64,000 nt of DNA, taken from Acidimicrobiaceae bacterium. Lineage in GTDB: Bacteria; Actinomycetota; Acidimicrobiia; Acidimicrobiales; RAAP-2. Below, piece after piece: positions 31,159 to 39,653 of this stretch. The notes below the pieces were generated by a model. That model made no database searches. It saw only the letters and a list, made by a program, of their open reading frames with translations, and had not been told where the DNA came from. The stretch is from positions 3,895 through 67,894 of the forward strand of contig PLZW01000016.1 of the NCBI GenBank assembly GCA_003153575.1, in the 5' to 3' direction. A program made the position numbers and the translations under genes. Each line of letters opens with the position of its first letter. The first letter of the stretch is position 1.

Positions 31159-32340
31159 ATGGCCCCGGAGCCGTCCCGCCCCACCACCATGCCTCCCACC
31201 GACCCCGACGTCCGGCGCGAGATCATCGACACCGTGCGTCGGTTCGTCGCCAACGAGGTGATCCCGGTGGCGTCCGCGCTCGAGCACGAGGACACCTTTC
31301 CGGTCGACATCGTGGCCCAGATGCGCGGACTCGGCCTTTTCGGCGTCACCATCCCCGAGGCCTACGGCGGTCTGGGATTGGACCTGCTGACCTACATCGG
31401 CATCATCGAGGAACTGGCCTACGGGTGGATGAGCCTGACCGGCGTCGTCAACACCCACACCATGGCGGCCACCCTGATCATGACGCACGGCAGAGAAGCC
31501 CAGAAGGAGCGCTGGCTCCCCACGATGGCGGCCGGCGACCCCCGCGGTGCGCTGTCGCTGTCGGAGCCAGATGCGGGCAGCGACACCCGCAACATCTCCT
31601 GCAAGGCGGTACGCGACGGCGACGAGTACGTCGTCAACGGCACCAAGGCCTGGGTGACGAACGGCGAGCGAGCCGGCATCGTCGCCCTGGCCGCCCGCAC
31701 CGAGGAGGGGATCTCCGCCTTCATCGTGGAGAAGGAGCCCGGTCCCCGTTCCGGGGGCATCTCGGTGAGCAAGCATGTCGGCAAGCTGGGCTACCGGGGT
31801 GTCGAGACGGTCGAGATGTCCTACGTCGACCACCGGATCCCGGCCGCCAATCTCATCGGCGAGGCCGGACGCGGCCTGCCTCAGATCCTCGGGGTGCTCG
31901 AAGTCGGACGGATCAACATCGCCGCCCGGGCCGTCGGCGTGGCCCGGGCCGCCTTCGATGCAGCCTTCGCCTACGCCCGCCAACGCGAGACCTTCGGCAA
32001 GCCCATCGGCGAGCACCAGGCCATCCAGCTCAAGTTGGCCGACATGGCCACCCGCCTCGAGGCGGCGCGGCTCCTCACCCGCAACGCCGCCGAGCGCAAG
32101 GCCGCCGGGCTCCGCTGCGACGTCGAGGCCGGTATGGCCAAGCTGTTCGCCAGCGAGACCGCACTGGAGCTGGCCACCGAGTCCATGCGCATCCACGGGG
32201 GCATGGGCTACACCGTCGACCTGCCCGTCGAGCGCTACTACCGGGACGCGCCGTTGATGGTGATCGGCGAAGGAACCAACGAGATCCAGCGGCTGGTCAT
32301 CGCCCGGGGCCTCCTGGCCCGGGCCCGCGACACCGACTGA
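31159..32340 (+). CDS. Acyl-CoA dehydrogenase (single, homotetramer type)
   Basis: A 393-residue acyl-CoA dehydrogenase close to the short/branched-chain group. Features: [72 protein letters not shown] and [16 protein letters not shown]. Unlike the paired FadEs it has full-length, well-conserved domains and stands alone, so it probably forms an ordinary homotetramer on a simple acyl-CoA (for example a branched short-chain ester). ATG 31159 lies just after a -10 box, consistent with leaderless translation. Divergent from the ligase/FadE operon. Confidence 0.92.
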   Translation: MAPEPSRPTTMPPTDPDVRREIIDTVRRFVANEVIPVASALEHEDTFPVDIVAQMRGLGLFGVTIPEAYGGLGLDLLTYIGIIEELAYGWMSLTGVVNTHTMAATLIMTHGREAQKERWLPTMAAGDPRGALSLSEPDAGSDTRNISCKAVRDGDEYVVNGTKAWVTNGERAGIVALAARTEEGISAFIVEKEPGPRSGGISVSKHVGKLGYRGVETVEMSYVDHRIPAANLIGEAGRGLPQILGVLEVGRINIAARAVGVARAAFDAAFAYARQRETFGKPIGEHQAIQLKLADMATRLEAARLLTRNAAERKAAGLRCDVEAGMAKLFASETALELATESMRIHGGMGYTVDLPVERYYRDAPLMVIGEGTNEIQRLVIARGLLARARDTD

Positions 32341-32345
32341 CGACA

Positions 32346-32368
32346 CCTCGGCCGAGGGCCCACCGAGG
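32346..32368. terminator. GC stem between convergent genes
   Basis: CCTCGG (32346-32351) can pair with CCGAGG at 32363-32368, or with the closer copy at 32352-32357. It lies in the 39-base gap between the acyl-CoA dehydrogenase and the convergent CoA transferase. There is no U-tract, so a terminator role is only suggested by position. Confidence 0.3.
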
Positions 32369-32379
32369 CACCGATCCCG

Positions 32380-33573
32380 TCAGTCGCCGGGTCGCCGGGT
32401 CCGATCGGCCAGTTCGGCGAGCACCTCGTCGCTGTCCGCGCCCAGTTCGGGCACGCCGACCGTGGCCCGCCGGGTCACGCCCGAGAAGGTCACCGGTCCG
32501 TTGACGGACCGGACGGCACCTCCCTCCACCTCGACGAAGCCGTCGTTGGCCAGCAGCTGCGGGTCCTCCACGACTTCGGCCGGGGTCTGTGCCGGAGCCC
32601 ACCAGACGCCGGCCCGTTCGAACCGCTCGGCCCACTCGGAAAGGGGCCGCTGGGCGATGATCCCATCCAGGAGGGCGATGAATTCGGTCCGGTTCCGACG
32701 GATGGCCGACGCGTTGGCGAACCGGTTGTCCTCGAGCAGGTCGGGCCGGCCGAGGGCGGTGGCCACGGCACCGATGTGACGGTCGGCCTCCAGCCCGGTG
32801 AGGAAGAACCACTTCCCGTCGGAGGCCCGGTAGGGGTTCATCAGCGGGGACTGGTTGTGGTGGCGGGACTCGGCCGGCGACACCTTGCCGAGCATCATCT
32901 GGAGGCCCAGGTCCCAGCCGAGCACATAGGCACCGGTGCGCAGCAGCGAGACCTCGACCACCCGTCCCACTCCGGTATGGCGCTGTTCGAGGACCGCGCC
33001 CAGGATGCCGGACAGCGCGGCCAGCCCTGTGATGTGGTCGCCGATCCCACCGCGGGCGTTCAACGGGTTCCCGTTCTCGTCGGCCATCTGGCTCGACAGT
33101 CCCGAACGGGCCCAGAAGGCGCCGATGTCGTAGGTCGGGCGGTTCCGGTCCTCCCCCTCGAGGCCGTAGCCGCTGATGCTGCAATACACGAGTCGCGGGT
33201 GCCGGGCGACCGTCGCCTCGGCACCGAGGTCGAGCTTGTCGAGGGCGTCGGGCCGGAGATTGCTGACGAAGACGTCGGCCGTGTCGAGGAGTTCCTCGAG
33301 GCGCAGGCGCCCGTCGGCATCGCGGAGGTCGAGGACGACACTCCGCTTGCCCCGGTTGTCGAGGGCGAAGGCCGGATTGGGGAGGTCGCCGCCGATGCCG
33401 AGGGACCCGAACACATTGCGCATAGGGTCGCCCGTCGGGGACTCCACCTTGATGACGTCCGCACCCCAGTCGGCCAGCAGGGCGGCCGCCGACGGGGCGG
33501 CGACCCACACGCCGAGCTCGACGACCCGCAGGTCGGACAGTGCGGACAGCCCATGGGCGCCGGTCGTGCTCAC
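32380..33573 (-). CDS. Family III (CaiB/BaiF) CoA transferase
   Basis: A 397-residue class III CoA transferase, or alpha-methylacyl-CoA racemase relative. The N-terminal LRVVELGVWVAAPSAA and DWGADVIKVE motifs are typical, and the catalytic Asp position is intact in RPTYDIGAFWARSG. GTG 33573 overlaps the ligase stop (GTGA). It follows a ligase and an amidohydrolase in one operon (36370 to 32380). Having both a transferase and a ligase suggests two different acids are activated, or that CoA is passed on to a later intermediate. Confidence 0.88.
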   Translation of the reverse strand: MSTTGAHGLSALSDLRVVELGVWVAAPSAAALLADWGADVIKVESPTGDPMRNVFGSLGIGGDLPNPAFALDNRGKRSVVLDLRDADGRLRLEELLDTADVFVSNLRPDALDKLDLGAEATVARHPRLVYCSISGYGLEGEDRNRPTYDIGAFWARSGLSSQMADENGNPLNARGGIGDHITGLAALSGILGAVLEQRHTGVGRVVEVSLLRTGAYVLGWDLGLQMMLGKVSPAESRHHNQSPLMNPYRASDGKWFFLTGLEADRHIGAVATALGRPDLLEDNRFANASAIRRNRTEFIALLDGIIAQRPLSEWAERFERAGVWWAPAQTPAEVVEDPQLLANDGFVEVEGGAVRSVNGPVTFSGVTRRATVGVPELGADSDEVLAELADRTRRPGD

Positions 33574-35177
33574 GGATTGGACCCGGAACGGTCCACGACG
33601 CGGCGCCGGGGGAGCTCGTCCTTGACCACCTTGCCCGTGGCGTTGCGGGGCAGGTCGTCGACGAACTCCACCGCCCGGGGGACCTTGTAGTTGGCCATCT
33701 GGTCACGGCTCCACCCGATGATGTCGGCACCGCTCACCTGGGCGCCGGGCCGCACCACGACGAATGCCATGCCCACCTCGCCCAAGCGCGCGTCCGGGAT
33801 GCCGATGACCGCCGCCTGGGAGATGTCCGGGTGCCGCAGGAGACCGTGCTCGATCTCTGCAGGGTAGGCGTTGAACCCACCCACGATGAACATGTCCTTG
33901 GAGCGTCCGACGATGCGCAGGCAGCCTGACGGATCGACGATCCCGAGGTCGCCGGTGCCCAGCCAACCGTCGGCCGAAAGGGCCAGGGCGGTCGCTTCGG
34001 GGTCGTCGAGGTAGTGGGACATGATGCTGGGTGCACGCAGGAGGATCTCCCCCGTGTCGCCGGGGTCGACGTCACGCCCCTGCCCGTCGACGATGCGCAC
34101 TTCGAACCCCGGTCGCGGTCGCCCGACGGTGGTGGCGATGGTCTCGACATCGTCGCCGGGGGACGTGGCCGCCGCCGTCCCGCCCTCGGTCAGCCCGTAG
34201 CCGGTGATGACGACGGCGAAGGGGAGCTCGGCGTCGACCCTGCGGATCAGCTCGACGGGGATATCGGCGGCGCCGGTGACGGCCACCCGGAGGGTCGAGA
34301 GGTCGTACCGGTCACGGTCGGGGTGGTCGAGCATGCCCTGATAGAGCGTGGGGGCACCCGGCAGCACCGTCACCCGTTCGTCGGCCACCCTGGCGAGCAC
34401 CCGCTCGACCTCGAACACCGGCTCGGGAAGCATGGTGGCGCCGGCGCTGACCGCGGCCAGGATGCCTGCCTTCAACCCGAACATGTGGAAGTACGGGTTG
34501 ACCATGAGGTACCTGTCGTCGGGTCCGAGCCCCGTCATGGCCACCCAGTCGGCGGCCACCCGGACGGTCCCGCCATGGGTCTGGACCACGCCCTTGGGGA
34601 CACCCGTGGTGCCCGAGGTGAACAGGATGTCGCACGGGTCGTCGGGGGTGACGCCGGCCGAGCGCCGGCCGACTTCGACCAGCCCGTCGGCGGTGGCACG
34701 GGCGCAGAACCCTTCCCACGACTCGGTCCCCTCGGCCGCGGGGCCACGCGCCACCACCAGGACCTCGAGATCCGGGAGCTCGGTGCCGGTCCGGCGGAGC
34801 ATGGCCACGTAGTCGGTGTCGAGGAAGTCGGTGACCGTCACCAGGACCCTGGCCCGGCTCCGCACCAGGATGTCGGCGGCCTCGGCCCCCTTGAACCGCG
34901 TGTTGACCGGGACGAGCACAGCGCCGACCTGGAAGAGGCCCAGGGCGGCCACGATCCACTCGGTGCAGTTGAACGCCCAGATGGCGACCCGGTCGCCCGG
35001 GTCGATGCCCGAGGCGACGAGGGCGGCACCGAACTGCCGGGAGCGGTCGACGAGCTCCCGGTAGGACAGCGTCGTCCCGCCCTCGACGACCGCGGTCCGA
35101 TCGCCGAACCGCTCGGCGGTGGAGGCGATGATCGTCGGAACGGTGTCCCGCCCGCGGGAGCGAGCGGTGTCGGTCAC
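33570..35177 (-). CDS. Acyl-CoA synthetase (FadD3-like)
   Basis: A 535-residue ANL ligase: FTSGTTGVPKGVVQTHG, GYGLTEGG, WLGTGDLGIVDPSG and NATGKVVKDEL with the catalytic Lys. The N-terminal third (RVAIWAFNCTEWIVAALGLFQVGAV in short pieces) resembles ligases annotated as FadD3, which activate the bicyclic HIP acid from steroid rings; the assignment is by resemblance only. GTG 35177 overlaps the amidohydrolase stop (GTGA). Middle gene of the amidohydrolase-ligase-CoA transferase operon. Confidence 0.87.
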   Translation of the reverse strand: MTDTARSRGRDTVPTIIASTAERFGDRTAVVEGGTTLSYRELVDRSRQFGAALVASGIDPGDRVAIWAFNCTEWIVAALGLFQVGAVLVPVNTRFKGAEAADILVRSRARVLVTVTDFLDTDYVAMLRRTGTELPDLEVLVVARGPAAEGTESWEGFCARATADGLVEVGRRSAGVTPDDPCDILFTSGTTGVPKGVVQTHGGTVRVAADWVAMTGLGPDDRYLMVNPYFHMFGLKAGILAAVSAGATMLPEPVFEVERVLARVADERVTVLPGAPTLYQGMLDHPDRDRYDLSTLRVAVTGAADIPVELIRRVDAELPFAVVITGYGLTEGGTAAATSPGDDVETIATTVGRPRPGFEVRIVDGQGRDVDPGDTGEILLRAPSIMSHYLDDPEATALALSADGWLGTGDLGIVDPSGCLRIVGRSKDMFIVGGFNAYPAEIEHGLLRHPDISQAAVIGIPDARLGEVGMAFVVVRPGAQVSGADIIGWSRDQMANYKVPRAVEFVDDLPRNATGKVVKDELPRRRVVDRSGSNP

Positions 35178-36370
35178 CGACCGACGGTGTCGTCGATGTT
35201 CATCAGGCGGGCCAGGTTGCCACCCATGATCTTGCGCACCGTCTCGTCGGGCAGGCCGTCGAGTTCCTTGACGTAGCTCACCGGGTCGGCGAGGCCCTCG
35301 GGGTGGGGGTAGTCGGACCCGAACAGGACGTGGTCGGCCCCGATCAGTCCGGCCAGCTCGCCCAGATCCTCCTCCCAGAACGGGCTGATGTAGATGTTGC
35401 GCTTGATGACTTCGATCGGGTCCTCCGGGAAGTCCTGCGGCATCTTCTTGTACACGTCGGCCAGATTCCTCATCAAGGGCTCGACCCAGATGCTGCCGTT
35501 CTCGACCACGGCGACCTTGAGCGTCGGGAAGCGGGACAGCGCCCCGTGACACACGAGGGCCGAGACCGCGTCCTCCACCGGCCGCCACGCCGAGAGCATG
35601 CGGAAGGCCTGCGGCTGGAACGGCAGCATCTCGGTGTCGCTGCCCAGCCAATCGTTGGTATAGCGCTCGTAGCCGCTGTCAGAGGAGTGCATGGCCACCA
35701 GGACATCGTGCTCGACGACCTTCTCCCAGAAGGGATCGAACTCGGGCAGGCCGAACGAGCGCGAGCCGCGGAAGCCCGGCACCGGAGCCGGTCGGATGAG
35801 CACGACCTTGGCGCCCCGCTCCACCACCCACTCGAGCTCCTCGATGGCCTTGTCGACGATGGGCAGGCTGATCACCGGAGTGGTGAAGATGCGTCCCTCG
35901 TAGTCGAACTTCCACGTCTCGTGGATCCACTCGTTCAGCGCGTGGACCACCACGTGGATGAGCTCGGGATCATCCCGCAACCGCTCTTCCACCAGGCTCG
36001 CCAGGGTGGGGAACATCAGCGTCCGGTCGAGGCCCTGCTCGTCCATCAGCTGGAGCCGCGCGGCAGGCTCACGGAACGCCGGAATGGCACGCATCGGCTC
36101 GCCGAAGATCTCCCGGCGGCTCTTGCCCTCGGGATTGCCGACCCGGAAGTACTCCTCCTGGGCCCCGGGACGGGCCACTACGTCGAAGGTGGGATTCGGG
36201 ATGTACTCGCTGATCTGGCCGCGCACCACGATCTTGGTGCGGCCCCGGACGTCGACGTAGTCGATGACGCGCTTGGCGTTGTCGGGGAGGTACTTGGTGA
36301 GCGAGTCACGGGTCTCGTACAGATGGTTGTCCGCATCGAACACCGGGACGTCGAGCACACGCGTCATCAT
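35174..36370 (-). CDS. Amidohydrolase-2 family hydrolase, paralogue A
   Basis: A 398-residue metal-dependent hydrolase of the amidohydrolase_2 family. Metal and active-site segments: VFDADNHLYE at the N-terminus, VAMHSSDSG and the C-terminal LFGSDYPHPEG. Two Met codons open the frame (36370, 36367); GGGAGGA lies just upstream and favours the second slightly. It is a close paralogue of the gene at 50446-51642 (same length, shared SEYIPNPTF, NPEGKSRREI and FGSD[YF]PHPEGLADP blocks). Each copy lies near a related P450, suggesting they act in sequence, perhaps hydrolysing a P450-oxidised ring product. Confidence 0.86.
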   Translation of the reverse strand: MMTRVLDVPVFDADNHLYETRDSLTKYLPDNAKRVIDYVDVRGRTKIVVRGQISEYIPNPTFDVVARPGAQEEYFRVGNPEGKSRREIFGEPMRAIPAFREPAARLQLMDEQGLDRTLMFPTLASLVEERLRDDPELIHVVVHALNEWIHETWKFDYEGRIFTTPVISLPIVDKAIEELEWVVERGAKVVLIRPAPVPGFRGSRSFGLPEFDPFWEKVVEHDVLVAMHSSDSGYERYTNDWLGSDTEMLPFQPQAFRMLSAWRPVEDAVSALVCHGALSRFPTLKVAVVENGSIWVEPLMRNLADVYKKMPQDFPEDPIEVIKRNIYISPFWEEDLGELAGLIGADHVLFGSDYPHPEGLADPVSYVKELDGLPDETVRKIMGGNLARLMNIDDTVGR

Positions 36371-36404
36371 GATGTCCTCCCCTGGGGCGGCGTGAGAATG
36401 TCCT

Positions 36405-36422
36405 TACTCTTAATGGAGAGTA
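36405..36422. promoter_or_regulatory. Inverted repeat upstream of amidohydrolase A
   Basis: TACTCT (36405-36410) and AGAGTA (36417-36422) are perfect inverted arms around TAATGG, 35 bases upstream of the amidohydrolase start. TACTCT also occurs just upstream of the second P450 (53496-53501 region), which may be coincidence. Likely an operator. Confidence 0.4.
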
Positions 36423-36450
36423 CCGTTTCTGAACCCATAGCGCCAGCCCA

Positions 36451-36475
36451 GCCCGGCCCGGGGGGAAGGCCGGGC
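36451..36475. other. GC-rich stem-loop in divergent region
   Basis: GCCCGGCC (36451-36458) and GGCCGGGC (36468-36475) form a perfect 8-base stem with a 9-base loop, followed by CTTAG. It sits between divergent genes, not at a gene end, so it could be an attenuator in a long 5' leader. No U-tract. Confidence 0.4.
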
Positions 36476-36731
36476 CTTAGCGGGACTGGCGGCCACGTGA
36501 GGCGTGTGAGAACCTTCTTCTTGATCGATAGCAATGTTCGTCGCGCTCTTCGCGAGTACGTGGTACGAGATCAGGGGGTTATGTGGCAGATGGACCCGGC
36601 GGAGGCGCTCGGCACCAGGTCGGTGGAAGGGCCTGCGGCGCCTGCCCGCTGAGGCCGGATCGGCGCGGGCGGCGCACCGGGCGCCACACCACGAACCAGT
36701 ACCGTTCCGACGTCGACCAAGGGGGACCCCT

Positions 36732-37931
36732 GTGACCACGACCGACTCCGACATCTACTACGACCCGTACGACTTCGAGATCGACACGAACCCGTACCCG
36801 ATCTGGCGGCGCCTCCGCGAGGAGCGTCCGCTCTACTACAACGAGCGCTACGACTTCTATGCCCTGAGCCAATTCGACGATGTCGAGCGCGGCCTCATCG
36901 AGTGGAAGACGTACAGCTCGGCCAAGGGCACGCTGCTCGAGATCATCAAGAGCGGCATGGAGATTCCGGCCGGGTCGATCATCTTCGAGGACCCGCCGGG
37001 GCACAACATCCATCGGAGCCTCCTCTCCCGGGTGTTCACGCCCCGCAAGATGAACGCCATCGAGCCCAAGATCCGGGAGTTCTGCGCCCGCAGCCTCGAC
37101 CCGATGATGGGGACCGGCGGATTCGACTTCATCGCCGACCTCGGGGCCCAGATGCCGATGCGCACCATCGGGATGCTGCTCGGGATTCCCGAGCAGGACC
37201 AGGAAGCGTTGCGGGACGCCATCGACGACGGCCTTCGGCTGGAGGAGGGCACCATGCCCGACACCGCCAACTACGGCGCCGATCTCCAGTCCAGCAGCTT
37301 CGACGAGTACATCGAGTGGCGGGCCCAGCACCCGTCGGACGACCTGATGACCGAGCTGCTCGAGGCAGAGTTCGAGGACGAGACAGGCACGACCCGCCGG
37401 CTGACCCGCATCGAGGTCCTCAATGTCGTGAACCTCATCGCGGCGGCCGGCAACGAGACGACGACCCGGCTGATCGGGTGGACGGGCAAGGTACTGGCCG
37501 ACCATCCCGACGAGCGCCGCAAACTCGTCGAGGACCGCACCCTGGTCACCAACGCCATCGAGGAGCTCCTCCGGTTCGAGCCACCCTCCCCCACCCAGGC
37601 CCGGTACGTCACCCAGGACGTCGAGCACCACGGAGAGGTACTGCCCGAAGGGAGCGTGGTGTTATTGCTCAACGGCTCCGGCAACCGCGACGACCGGAAG
37701 TTCCCCGATGGGGACCGATTCGACGTCACCCGGAAGATCGACCACCACCTGGCGTTCGGTTACGGGCTGCATTTCTGCCTGGGGGCGGCGTTGGCCCGTC
37801 TGGAAGGAAGGGTGGCGCTCGACGAGGTGCTCCAGCGGTTCCCAACGTGGGACGTCGACTGGGACAACGCCAAGCAGGCCCGGACCTCGACCGTGCGGGG
37901 CTGGGAGCGCCTCCCGGTGGTCTTCTCCTGA
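36732..37931 (+). CDS. Cytochrome P450, paralogue A
   Basis: A 399-residue soluble bacterial P450. The haem-thiolate signature is FGYGLHFCLG with Cys349; the I-helix oxygen-activation motif AAAGNETTT is near residue 240 and the K-helix ExxR is EELLR. GTG 36732 has AAGGGGGA upstream. No membrane anchor. Electrons would come from a ferredoxin such as the one at 60264-60458. It shares long identical stretches with the P450 at 52272-53468 (GGFDFIADLGAQMPMR, GIPEQDQEA), so the two are recent paralogues. Followed by two SDR genes that could oxidise the hydroxyl it introduces. Steroid- or terpenoid-type substrates are plausible. Confidence 0.93.
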   Translation: MTTTDSDIYYDPYDFEIDTNPYPIWRRLREERPLYYNERYDFYALSQFDDVERGLIEWKTYSSAKGTLLEIIKSGMEIPAGSIIFEDPPGHNIHRSLLSRVFTPRKMNAIEPKIREFCARSLDPMMGTGGFDFIADLGAQMPMRTIGMLLGIPEQDQEALRDAIDDGLRLEEGTMPDTANYGADLQSSSFDEYIEWRAQHPSDDLMTELLEAEFEDETGTTRRLTRIEVLNVVNLIAAAGNETTTRLIGWTGKVLADHPDERRKLVEDRTLVTNAIEELLRFEPPSPTQARYVTQDVEHHGEVLPEGSVVLLLNGSGNRDDRKFPDGDRFDVTRKIDHHLAFGYGLHFCLGAALARLEGRVALDEVLQRFPTWDVDWDNAKQARTSTVRGWERLPVVFS

Positions 37932-38015
37932 GACGCATGTACCTCCGCGTCAGGCGGGGCGGCGTGCGCGGCGTGGCGGATCCGGCTGTGTCCATGAGCG
38001 AACGGGGTTGATGTC

Positions 38016-38762
38016 ATGAAGGTGGTCGTCATTGGTGCATCGAGCGGCCTGGGCCGCTGCATCGCAGTCGGACTGGGGAAACGCGGGGCGCGGGTGGCGC
38101 TGATGGCCCGTCGCAAGGACCGGCTCGCCGATGCGGCCGTCGAGGCCGGTGCGGATGCGCTGGCCATCCCGTGCGACGTGACCGACGAGGCGTCGTGCGC
38201 ATCGGCGATCGAGGAAGCGGCCCGTGAGCTCGGCGGCATCGACGCCCTGGTCTACGCCACCGGGATCGGACCGTTGGTGCGGCTCGTCGACACCGATGCC
38301 GCGACGTGGCGGCGGGCGTTCGACACCAATGTCATCGGCGCATCGCTGGTCACGGCGGCCGCCTTGCCCCATCTGGTGGCCTCACAGGGAACCGCTGCAT
38401 ATCTATCGTCCATCAGTGCCTCTGATACGCCGCCGTGGCCCGGTCTCGGCGCCTATGCGGTGAGTAAGGCGGCGCTGGACAAGCTGGTGGAGGCCTGGCG
38501 CGCCGAGCACCCCCAGATCGGCTTCACCCGGGTCACCGTGGGCGACTGCGCCGGAGGCGAAGGCGACGCCATGACGGGGTTCAACGCCGATTGGGACATG
38601 GATCTGATGACCGAGATGGCTCCGATCTGGCTGTCACGCGAGTACATCGCCGGGGCACTGCTCGACGTGGACGAGCTCGTCCAGGTCCTCGACAGCCTCC
38701 TCCGCCTCGGGCCATCGGCGAGCGTCCCCACCATCGCCGTCGTCCCTCGCCGCCCGGCGTGA
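38016..38762 (+). CDS. SDR-family oxidoreductase
   Basis: A 248-residue classical short-chain dehydrogenase. The N-terminal cofactor motif is VVIGASSGLGR, the catalytic Ser lies in LSSISASDTPPWPG and Tyr/Lys in YAVSKAALDK. The TGAR-type basic residues (ARRKDRL) after beta-2 suggest NADP preference. The C-terminal substrate loop (GDCAGGEGDAM) is unusual in lacking the PG motif. It lies 84 bases after the P450 gene and overlaps the next SDR (GTGA). Likely oxidises or reduces a hydroxyl/ketone on the P450 product. Confidence 0.88.
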   Translation: MKVVVIGASSGLGRCIAVGLGKRGARVALMARRKDRLADAAVEAGADALAIPCDVTDEASCASAIEEAARELGGIDALVYATGIGPLVRLVDTDAATWRRAFDTNVIGASLVTAAALPHLVASQGTAAYLSSISASDTPPWPGLGAYAVSKAALDKLVEAWRAEHPQIGFTRVTVGDCAGGEGDAMTGFNADWDMDLMTEMAPIWLSREYIAGALLDVDELVQVLDSLLRLGPSASVPTIAVVPRRPA

Positions 38763-39583
38763 CCCACGTCGGCATCGTCACCGGAGCCGTCCGCGGGATC
38801 GGCGCCGCCTGCGCCGTCCGTATGGCGAAAACCGTGGACGTGTTGGTACTCGTGGACCTCGACCCAGGAGCCACGGCCGACGTGGCCGATGAGCTGGCCG
38901 CTCGTTCCGGCACCCGTTGCCAAGCCGTGGGTGCCGACATCAGCGACCCGGCGTCCGTCGCCGACATCGCCCGGGTCGTCGCCGGGCACGGCACGCTGCA
39001 CCGGGTCGCCCACGCCGCCGGCATCTCCCCCACCATGGCGTCGTGGGACCGGATGATCAGCGTGGACCTGGTGGGCACGGCGTTGCTCGTCGACGCCCTG
39101 CGCCCGCTCGCCACCGCCGGGACGGCGATCGTCTGCGTGGCCTCGATGGCGGCACAACTCATTTCCGGTCAGGCCGACCCCGCCGTCGACCGGATCATCG
39201 ACGATCCCCTCTCCCCCACCCTCCTCGAGGACTACCGGGTCGCCCTCGGTCCGGCCGCCGAAGATCCGGGCATGGCCTACTCGTGGGCCAAGCGCGGGGT
39301 CCGTCGCCTCGTCGAGCGGGAAGCGGCGGCGCTCGGATCGGTCGGTACACGGATCTGCTCGGTCTCACCGGGCACCATCGACACCCCGATGGGACGCCAG
39401 GAGTTCGAGCAGCAGCCGGCCATGCGCCAGCTCGAGTCGATCGCGCCCCTAGGCCGTTCGGGGAATGCCGATGAGATCGCTGCCGTCATCGACTTCCTCT
39501 TGTCCGACATGGCCAGCTTCGTGACCGGCACCGACGTCCTCGTCGACGGCGGGGTGTGCGCGGCGATCGGTCACATGGCCTAG
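38759..39583 (+). CDS. SDR-family oxidoreductase
   Basis: A 274-residue classical SDR. Cofactor motif VTGAVRGIGAA; Asp at the end of beta-2 (VLVDLDP) points to NAD(H); catalytic Ser in VASMAAQLIS and Tyr/Lys in YSWAKRGV; C-terminal SPGTIDTPMGR and DVLVDGG are typical. GTG 38759 overlaps the stop of the preceding SDR. Two SDRs with opposite apparent cofactor preferences in tandem behind a P450 could carry out epimerisation or sequential oxidation. Converges with the thiolase gene. Confidence 0.9.
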   Translation: MTHVGIVTGAVRGIGAACAVRMAKTVDVLVLVDLDPGATADVADELAARSGTRCQAVGADISDPASVADIARVVAGHGTLHRVAHAAGISPTMASWDRMISVDLVGTALLVDALRPLATAGTAIVCVASMAAQLISGQADPAVDRIIDDPLSPTLLEDYRVALGPAAEDPGMAYSWAKRGVRRLVEREAAALGSVGTRICSVSPGTIDTPMGRQEFEQQPAMRQLESIAPLGRSGNADEIAAVIDFLLSDMASFVTGTDVLVDGGVCAAIGHMA

Positions 39584-39606
39584 CGGCGCAGCCGCGCAGC
39601 ACCCGG

Positions 39607-39640
39607 TCCCGTCAGGGCCGCCCGATCCCGTCAGGGCCGC
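39607..39640. repeat. 15-base direct repeat between convergent genes
   Basis: TCCCGTCAGGGCCGC occurs twice (39607-39621 and 39626-39640), 19 bases apart, in the 70-base gap between the convergent SDR and thiolase genes. Each unit contains CCC-GTCA-GGG, a small hairpin. It may act as a bidirectional termination region; no U-tract is present. Confidence 0.6.
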
Positions 39641-39653
39641 GAGGCGCCGCCGC

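Larger units (their letters stand above)
36371..36731. promoter_or_regulatory. 361-base divergent intergenic region
   Basis: The longest gap without a secure gene, between the amidohydrolase (minus) and P450 (plus) genes. It holds the inverted repeat TACTCT-TAATGG-AGAGTA (36405-36422), a stem-loop at 36451-36475, and two degenerate copies of the window's recurrent palindrome: GAGAATGTCCTTACT (36394-36408) and GAGAACCTTCTTCTT (36508-36522). The part from 36500 to 36580 is distinctly AT-richer than its surroundings, as expected for a promoter. A 48-codon frame (36506-36652) is present but unsupported. Confidence 0.5.

Noticed and set aside
31116-32504. Plus-strand frame overlapping the acyl-CoA dehydrogenase
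   Set aside because: Arg-rich shadow; the dehydrogenase in the other frame has full homology.
36506-36652. 48-codon GTG ORF before the P450
   Set aside because: No Shine-Dalgarno, no recognisable family, and it covers the likely promoter region.
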